The position numbers and the translations under genes are program-made. A DNA stretch of 64,000 bases from Haberlea rhodopensis (lineage: Eukaryota > Streptophyta > Magnoliopsida > Lamiales > Gesneriaceae): positions 248,001 to 312,000 of the forward strand of contig CAJQUN010000056.1 in assembly GCA_907163345.1 (NCBI GenBank), written 5' to 3'. Below are positions 57,159 through 64,000 of this stretch, piece by piece; position 1 is the first letter of the stretch; every line of letters starts with the position of its first letter. The notes under the pieces were generated by a model that saw only the letters and a program-made list of their open reading frames with translations, was not told the DNA's origin and did not search any database.

Positions 57159-57881
57159 TTAGATGATTCTTACCGTTGTTATGGACATAACATTTGCAGC
57201 TGAAGATATGAAAATATGAATAGTCGGTCTGTTATCTGTCCATACTTCATATGGTGTTGAATTTAATTTCTTATTAATCATGGACCAATTCTGTGTATAA
57301 CATGGAGTATTGACAACCTCTGCCCAGAACTTTTGAGATATTCCAGAGTCAGCAAGCATTGTTCTTGCTGCTTCCTTGAGTGTTCTGTTGCGTCGTTCTG
57401 CAACTCCATTTTGTTGAGGAGTGCGAGCTGCTGAGTATTCATGCCTGATCCCTTGGTCATCTAGAAAGGATTCAAGATTTTGGTTTGAGAATTCATTGCC
57501 TTTGTTGCTTCGAATCCTGTCTATCCCAGAGGATTTCTCGTTCTGAATGAGCTTCAATAGCTTGATTAATCTTGGGCCGGTCTGGCCTTCACTGTTAAAA
57601 AATATAGTCCATGTAAAACGTGAGTAATCATCAATAATAACAAGAGTATACCGCATTCCCCCTAAACTTGTTATTGGTATGAGACCAAACAAGTCCAAAT
57701 GCAATAATTCTGAGCAGCTTGAGGAGGATTTAGCATTCTTGTTCTTAAAGGATGATGTGACTTGTTTGACCATTTGACAAGCTTGACAGATCTTATCCTT
57801 AGCAAAGTCGATCTTGGGCAGACCGATAACTAAATCATTTTTACATAGGCTAGAAATAGTCTTGAAATTAAGATGATTCAA
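57159..57881 (-). pseudogene. copia GAG-pre-integrase and integrase core
   Basis: A 240-residue open frame starts at MNHLNFKTISSLCKNDLV, includes the zinc-binding CQACQMVK, HLDLFG with the first catalytic Asp, and PQQNGVAERRNRTLKE with the catalytic Glu. The second Asp is lost: the usual RSDxGxEF motif reads RSNKGNEF (near 57500), an AAC codon one G-to-A change from Asp. The C-terminal part continues in broken frames to about 56980. Confidence 0.82.
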
Positions 57882-58330
57882 GCGTTTATGCCATAGCCAA
57901 TGTTTATTATCGTTATAAGCGATGAAACAAGTAGGATTATCAGGTTGATCATGATTCTAGTTAATCTTATAAGTATTTTCATTCCTAATTCCTACAAGCA
58001 TGGTTTTACCATTAGATGACTTAACAGTGCAAGTGTGTTTGTGAAATTCTACGGTATAACCATTATCACATAATTGACTTATACTAATCAGATTATAGCA
58101 TAAATTCTCAACTAATAACACATCATTTATGATAATGTTGCAATGGACAATCTTACCCTTGCCCACGGTCTTACCTTTGAGTTATCACCGAAGGTGATCT
58201 TAGGACCAGTGTATTGAGTAATATTAGACATCAGCTCGATGTTTCCCATCATGTGTCGAGAACATCCACTGTATAAATACCAGTCTGATAGTTTCTTCTT
58301 GGGTTCCTGTCATAAAAAAGAATTACTGTT
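57882..58330 (-). pseudogene. copia protease region, broken
   Basis: On -, WYLYSGCSRHM at 58250-58282 aligns with the copia protease WxLDSGCSRHM motif, with Tyr in place of the catalytic Asp. The following MIGNxx-like and NLISISQLCDNGY segments (57957-58166) are the usual stretch before the integrase. Confidence 0.75.
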
Positions 58331-58341
58331 GGTACCCAATC

Positions 58342-60201
58342 CTACTTGGGTCCGGAACGGATTTGTCTTTTGGGGACCCACACCTGAATCAGCTTTATTG
58401 GCTTGTGTGTGTTTGGTATGTTGTGTGCTGTGCGATAACAAGTGTGCTGAGCTTGTTGTGTGTATTGTGTTTTATGAAATGGTGGCCTTTGATTCTTGTC
58501 AGGTAATCTATATCTTCTTTGGACCGGTTGTGAGTTGTGGTAATTGGATGGTTTTCCTTCCCTTAGATTTTTCACTCTTGAGTTCGGTCTGATAGACTCA
58601 TAACTCGCTGGTGCCTTTTTTCGTGGCTTTGTTAACATACCCAATTCCTTTTTTCAAACATTTATCCTTGAAAGAGATTCCTGTTTGAATTGTAGGCACT
58701 TCTAATTCATATATTTGTGCTGGATCTAACAAATTTCATTTGTTTGATTTTGTTCTTTTCCAGCAACAATTCAGTTTCATTTTTAGTGCTTTCATTGATA
58801 CCAAAGCCTATGCCAGTGATATCACCGACATTTCTTTGTACCTCTTACAGCTCATCTAATGAAGCTCTTGATTTTGTCCATGTTTTGAAAATATGATAAA
58901 GTTTAGCATTTTGTGCGCTAATTCTCTGATTTTTCTACATGGAGCTGTTCATAGGAGAATTTTAGCTTATCCAGCTCGATCTTCAGACTGTCACGTTCAC
59001 CTAGCTTAGAACAACTTGGTATGATGTGCTCATCTCTTGATCTTTGCTTTCAGCCTTGATTTTCTCAAATGATTCAGCTAGCATTCTGTAGTCATTAGCC
59101 ATATCTTGTAGTGCAAATACAAGTTCTTCTCGTGTAAATTCATCCGAGTCAAAATCGAATACCTCATCGTTCTGACTAGTCTCCTCGTCTGCCATTAGGC
59201 ATTGGATCTCCTCTTCGCTTTCATTGGAGGATTCTTCTGAGCTCTCTATTCTGAATCATTCTGAGCCCACTTACTGATGCCTTCTTCTGCTACCAGAACT
59301 TTTTGAGCCTTTCCATGATGTCCTTTTCGATCTTTGTAGTACTTCTTCTTCTTGTCATCTCGGTGCCTTTCCTTTCTCTCATCTTTCTTTGGTCTGGTGT
59401 AATCTGCAATGAAGTGTCCGGTCTTACCACAATTGTAGTAAGCCTGATTGTTAACAGTAGCATCTTTTCTTGACTTATATTGTTGAGAAGGTTTAAAGTT
59501 CTTTTTATTTTTAGACATGAATTTACCAAATTTCTTAATAAATAACGACATAACATCATTACTCATCTGTTCGATAGATCGGTCTGTAGGGGTAGATTGA
59601 TCTGGTATGGCTGCAAGTGCCTTGATTGGCTGAGAGGTAGATGGCTCTGCTTCCCCTCTAGTGATCAGCTCGAATCATAGGCCTTGAGATCAGCGAACAG
59701 ATCATGGAGTAAGATTTTGTTCAGATCTTTAGATTCTCTCATGGCAATGGTATTGACGTCCCATTCCTTTGGTAGAGTTTCTCCATGTTTAGATTTTTAT
59801 GCTTTCAAACTTTTGTAGAGCTACGGTCAGCTTGTTCTCTTTGGTCTGGTTATTCCCTTCACTGAGCTATGCAATCTTCTCCCAAATTTATTTGGCAGTG
59901 GAACACATCTTGATCTTGCTGAACATATTCTTGTCCAAGGTTTTGAACAGAATATCCTTGGCTACATTGTCTAGATTAGCCTTTTTTCTTTCTTTATTGG
60001 ACCAGGTAGCTCTTTCTTTAACAATCATCTGAGGTTCATCACTTGACCCTCCTAGGGCAGGGTTAACCTTTAAAATCTTCATTGGTCCTTCTGTAAGTAC
60101 CACATGTCAGCATCCTGAGCTGCTAAGTGAGCTTGCATGCGGATTCTCCAATCATCATAATCTTCTTTTGAGAACATGAGAATCTTGTTGAAGGATGCCA
60201 T
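58342..60201 (-). pseudogene. copia gag with damaged CCHC knuckle
   Basis: The start is MASFNKILMFSKEDYDDW at 60201. An early stop/frameshift follows near 60090, then the helical capsid part in the frame of 59888-60103. The zinc knuckle near 59398-59445 reads YYNCGKTGHFIADY: the first and last Cys are both Tyr (TGC to TAC), so it cannot bind zinc normally. An acidic, helical segment (59001-59195) and a basic tail ending IQVWVPK near 58370 complete the Sirevirus-type gag. Confidence 0.8.
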
Positions 60202-60227
60202 CAGTCCAAGTATTCTATTGATTAAGA

Positions 60228-60247
60228 ACACCCGCTCTGATACCACT
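60228..60247 (-). promoter_or_regulatory. Primer-binding site (tRNA-iMet) of minus-strand copia
   Basis: Minus-strand AAGTGGTATCAGAGCGG starts at the edge of the 5' LTR at 60247. Confidence 0.9.
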
Positions 60248-61354
60248 TGTTAGGATCAAATACAAGTGTTTAGAGGGGGGGGGGGGGGGGGGGGGGGAGG
60301 GTTAATAAACAATCTACTAAAATTTATCTTTTTAGATTTTCCTGGATTGATTTCACTTGGGTTAGCAAATGAAACCTATTTCTTAATCAACAGTAATCTG
60401 AACAAACCACTGATAGTGTGAGTGCGGAATCGGTCTACTCTTGGTTAGCAAGACCGGTCTGATAGCTTTGAAACATGAAGTAGTGCAATATGTAAATGGA
60501 CAAGATGTGTTTATGGAAGTTCGAAAGCAATTCCTTCTACGTCTCCCCTTCTTCCAATTACGGAATGATTCATTAGAAGACTTTGAGTAATACAATCCCG
60601 TTGTACAACCCCGATTCAGCTGGATTTACCCCACTACCAGACTGGAACTCCTAGTCTCTCATTCTGTTCAGACACAATCCTTCTGACAGTTACAATGAAC
60701 CCACCCTTCTATCTTAGAACAAATACAATTGATAGAGAGAATTACTCTGAGCACAAATGATCCTTAAACGATCAAATGAAACAATAAGACTTGCTATCAA
60801 CTTTGAGCAGATCGATAAGATGAAGTCTTTCGATGATAGTGTTATGCTCGAATGAATGCTCAATAAATGATTGATTGTTGATCTCATATGCGTATTGTAT
60901 CTCTTGTGTCGTGAGCATCGTCTCTTGATCATTTAAGTTGCACCTTTATATAGGCATTTCTGCCAACGACAATATTTCCTTTTGCGTGCAACTCTTTACT
61001 TTAGTCAACCTCTGAACAAACTGCAGTCTTCTATTTTAGACTCTTTCCCTTCTGGTCTGTTCTTTCGGCACTTGTCAGATAAGATCTGCTTTGTCTATTT
61101 ACCATTTAAGGTAACTTCAGTCTTTGGTCTATTTCAGCATTAAATGCAACATTAAATGCTTCAATAAATAGTTGTTGATTATTCGGACTGATGAACAAAG
61201 TTTGCTAACTCAGTCTGAATTGATCTTTCTGAAATAAGCTCTGATCTGATCTGCATCGATTTGGTCTGTACCGATCTTGTTGACATCGATCTGGTTTTCT
61301 CGATCTGGTTGACATCGATCTGGTCCGTTTTGTCATCTTTAACCGGAACCAACA
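60248..61354 (-). repeat. 5' LTR of minus-strand copia (1,107 bp)
   Basis: It matches 51491-52579. It contains a run of 23 G at 60275-60297, where the 3' LTR has six, which explains most of the length difference. Confidence 0.9.
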
Positions 61355-61359
61355 GGTTG

Positions 61360-63643
61360 TTTACTCGATATATAAGTTTAACATCAATATTGTTGTGTAA
61401 TTAGTACCGAAATTGTATACGTTTAATACCAATTTCATATACAACTAGTACCAAAATTGTATAAGTTTAATACCAATTTCATGAGTAACTAATACCAAAA
61501 TTGTAAAGATTTAATACCAATTCACGTGTAACTGTACCAAGATGATATATGTTTAATACCAATTTATATATAACTAGTACTAAAATTGTATAGTTTTAAT
61601 ACCAATTTCATATGTAACTGATATCAAAATTGTATAGATTTAATACAAATTTAAGTGTAACTAGTACCAAAATTATATACGTTTAATACCAATTTGAGTG
61701 TGTGGAACTAATACCAAAACTGTATTTGATTAATATCAATTTCATGTGATATGTTTCATATCAATTTAATGTGTAAATATTAATAAAATTGTAAAGTTTT
61801 CATACAATTTTATTTGTAATGAGTACCAAAAATAGTATAGGTTTCGTACCAATTTTATTAATAATTAGTACCAAAATTATATAGGTTTCATACCAATTTT
61901 ATTAATAATTAGTACCGAAATTATATAGGTTTCATACCAACTTCACTTTAATAAGTATCGAATATAGTATATGTTTCATACCAATTTTCATGTGTAACTA
62001 GTACCAAAATTGTATAAGTTTCGTACCAACTTCATGTATAACTAGTACCAAATATATATGTTTCATACCAACTTCGCGTGCAATAAGTACAAAAATAGTA
62101 TATGTTTCATACCAACTTCATGTGTAACTTGTACCAAAATTGTGTAGATTTCATACCAATTTTATTTGTAACAAGTACCAAAATTGTAAAAAATTTATAC
62201 TAATTTAATATGTATTAAGTACCGAAAATAAGATAGGTTTCGTACCAATTTCATTCAATATTATATAGGTTTCGTACCATTTTTATGTATACTTAGTACC
62301 AAAATTATATAGGTTTAATACCAACTTTACGTGTAATAAGTTTCGAATATAGTATATATTTCATACCAACTTCACGTGTAACTAGTACCAAAATTATATA
62401 GGTTTCATACCAATTTTATGTATACTTAGTACCTAAATTGTATATATTTCATACCAACTTTACGTGTAACAAATTTCGAATATAGTATAGGTTTCATACC
62501 AACTTCACGTATAACTAGTACCAAAATTGTATGTTTCATACAAACTTCAAGTGTAATAAGTACAAAAATTGTATATGTTTCATACCAACTTCATGTGTAA
62601 TAAGTACCGAAAAGTATAGGTTTCACACCAATTTCATGTGTAATTGTACCAAAATTGTATATGTTTTATATCAATTTCATGTGTAAGTAGTACCAAAATT
62701 GTAAAGATTTCATACCAATTTCATTTGTAATAAGTACCGAAAATAGAATAAGTTTCGTACCAATGTTATTCGTAATTAGTACCAAAATTATATGGGTTTA
62801 TACCAATTTTATGCATAGTTGGTACCGAAATTGTATAGGTTTCATACCAACTTTACATGTAATTAATACTAAAATTTTATATGTTTAATGCCAACTTCAA
62901 GTGTAATAAGTATAAAAAATGTATATGTTTCATACCAAACTTCATGTGTAATAAGTACCAAAAAAGTATATGTTTCATATCAATTTCATGTGTAACTTGT
63001 ACCAAAATTGTATAGGTTTCATACCAATTTCACGTGTAACTAGTACCAAAATTGTAAAGATTTCATATCATTTTCATATGTAATAAGTACCGAAAATAGT
63101 ATAAGTTTTGTACCAATTTTATTCATAATTAGTACAAAAATTGTATGGGTTTCATACCAATTTTATGCATATTTAGTACTGAAATTGTATGGTTTCATAG
63201 CAACTTCACGTGTAATAAGTACCGAATATAGTATATGTTTTATACCAATTTAATGTGTAACTAGTATCAAAATTGTAATGATTTCATACCAACGTCATGT
63301 GTGACTAGTACCAAAATTGTATATGTTTCATACCAACTTCAAGTGACGAAAATAGTATATGTTTCATACCAATTTTATGTGTAACTTGTATCAAAATTAT
63401 ATATATTTCATACCGATTTTATGTGTAACGTGTACCAAAATTGTATAGGTTTTGTACCGACTTTAATGATTTCTCAAACTTAAAAGTTCAACTTTTAATA
63501 GAGGGGTATCATAGTCATTTTAATAAGATAGGGAGTTAGAGCAAAATTTTAAGCTGCAGTAGGGAGGTTGAATTAAATTTTTCTGAAATGGGGACTGATT
63601 TCATAATTAAGTTTGACTATGGGGATTTTTTTTGAGTTTTCCC
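61360..63643 (-). repeat. Outer segment of the right fold-back arm
   Basis: The 44-bp array in reverse orientation (about 61375-63460, near 47 units) is followed by the unique end (63470-63643), the reverse complement of 48467-48640. It has roughly half again as many repeat units as the left arm. Confidence 0.78.
61375..63460 (-). repeat. 44-bp minisatellite array, right arm
   Basis: Units of the type aaaattgtataggtttcata then ccaacttcatgtgtaactagtacc are the reverse complement of the left array. Variant subtypes alternate, with taataagtaccgaa- and taactagtaccaaa-type unit starts. No open frame crosses it. Confidence 0.88.
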
Positions 63644-63657
63644 AAATATCAACCATC

Positions 63658-63659
<2 letters not shown>

Positions 63660-63692
<33 letters not shown>

Positions 63693-64000
63693 ATACAAAG
63701 GGGAAGAGAGTGAGTCTCGATCCAGATACCAAAGTCTACTTGGAGCACCCAAGTATCGCTTAGTCTACTATGCCTTGTACACCGCCAATTATATTTTGTT
63801 GGTATATAAGTTAGGTTTAAACTATTGTGTCGTTGTGTTCTCTATTACTGTTCTCTCTAAAAATGTAAGCTAGATCTTGTTGGTAAAAATTCTTCCGATA
63901 GGTAAGAAAATAAGAGGATGCTAACATGATCAAGTCGAGACAAATGTTACACACTTCATTCGATTCTGTCTGGGTACGTCCCACATAGATATATAGGCAC
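63660..64000. other. AT microsatellite and unassigned right edge
   Basis: An (AT)n run covers 63660-63690. The remaining 310 bp contain no gene or repeat that I recognise. Confidence 0.6.

Larger units (their letters stand above)
51491..61354 (-). mobile_element. Full-length Ty1/copia (Sirevirus-like) element with an extra ORF
   Basis: LTRs lie at 51491-52579 and 60248-61354. The primer-binding site beside the right LTR and the polypurine tract beside the left LTR show it reads on -. Flanks gattg and ggttg match at 4 of 5 bases. Gag, protease, integrase and RT follow in order, then an extra ORF before the 3' LTR, as in Sireviruses. The element is inside the right arm of the fold-back element, so it is younger than that. 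Several genes are inactivated. Confidence 0.88.
48467..63643. mobile_element. Giant Mutator-like fold-back element with minisatellite arms
   Basis: The left end gggaaagactaaaaaaaatc and the right end (reverse complement gggaaaactcaaaaaaaatcc) start long inverted arms that stay homologous for about 1.6 kb. The arms are flanked by aaataacaa (48458-48466) and aaatatcaa (63644-63652), an 8/9 match, and 9-bp duplications are the hallmark of Mutator-like elements. Both arms are mostly a 44-bp minisatellite. The loop (50123-51177) contains no transposase, only an Athila LTR fragment and a MITE. The right arm was later split by a copia element (51491-61354). Without it the element is about 5.3 kb. 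Confidence 0.75.

Overview
This window looks like an AT-rich, repeat-dominated stretch of a plant nuclear genome, almost certainly a eudicot. The evidence is LTR retrotransposons of several plant-specific lineages, a fossil caulimovirid (pararetrovirus), Mutator-like and MITE-like DNA elements, a plant-type LINE, and one small host gene with a plant TATA box and 5' UTR. A Lamiales/asterid source is possible, because the extra ORF behind the minus-strand copia pol resembles retroelement ORFs I associate with that group, but this is weak. I see no tRNA, rRNA or CRISPR locus.

Layout. 1-3788: 3' end of an Athila-like Ty3/gypsy element with its 3' LTR. It sits inside an older Tat-type Ty3/gypsy element (3789-12582), which keeps the end of pol on +, an intron-containing antisense gene on -, and a 3' LTR. 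That Tat element is also split by a gag-only Ty1/copia element (4740-9433). 12627-16213: no genes, with microsatellites and a fold-back repeat. 16214-18113: a second, heavily deleted Tat relative with the same antisense gene and 3' LTR. 18114-20454: no genes, with a diverged tandem duplication.

20455-37825 is a nest of insertions. A LINE ORF2 fragment on - is broken by a copia element (32753-37349, target-site duplication ACCAT) and by a solo LTR (20788-31734, duplication GTGTG). The solo LTR is itself split by a young, non-coding 8.6-kb Tekay-like element (20900-29518, duplication ATACC). Removing the insertions makes the LINE reading frame continuous at both sites.

38900-46240: an endogenous pararetrovirus in the order coiled-coil ORF(s), capsid, movement protein, protease-RT-RNase H, late ORF, followed by a TATA box and poly(A) signal. 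47497-48072: the only convincing host gene, an acidic 191-residue protein of unknown function. 48467-63643: a giant Mutator-like fold-back element with a near-perfect 9-bp target duplication. Its long arms are built of a 44-bp minisatellite in opposite orientations, and its loop holds a captured Athila LTR fragment and a 574-bp MITE. Its right arm carries a full-length minus-strand copia element (51491-61354) with an extra ORF after pol.

No genes here work together as a host pathway. The biology is that of mobile elements: nested insertion, LTR-LTR recombination, non-autonomous derivatives, templated repair scars, and decay of coding frames. All alignments, repeat boundaries and mismatch counts were made by eye.
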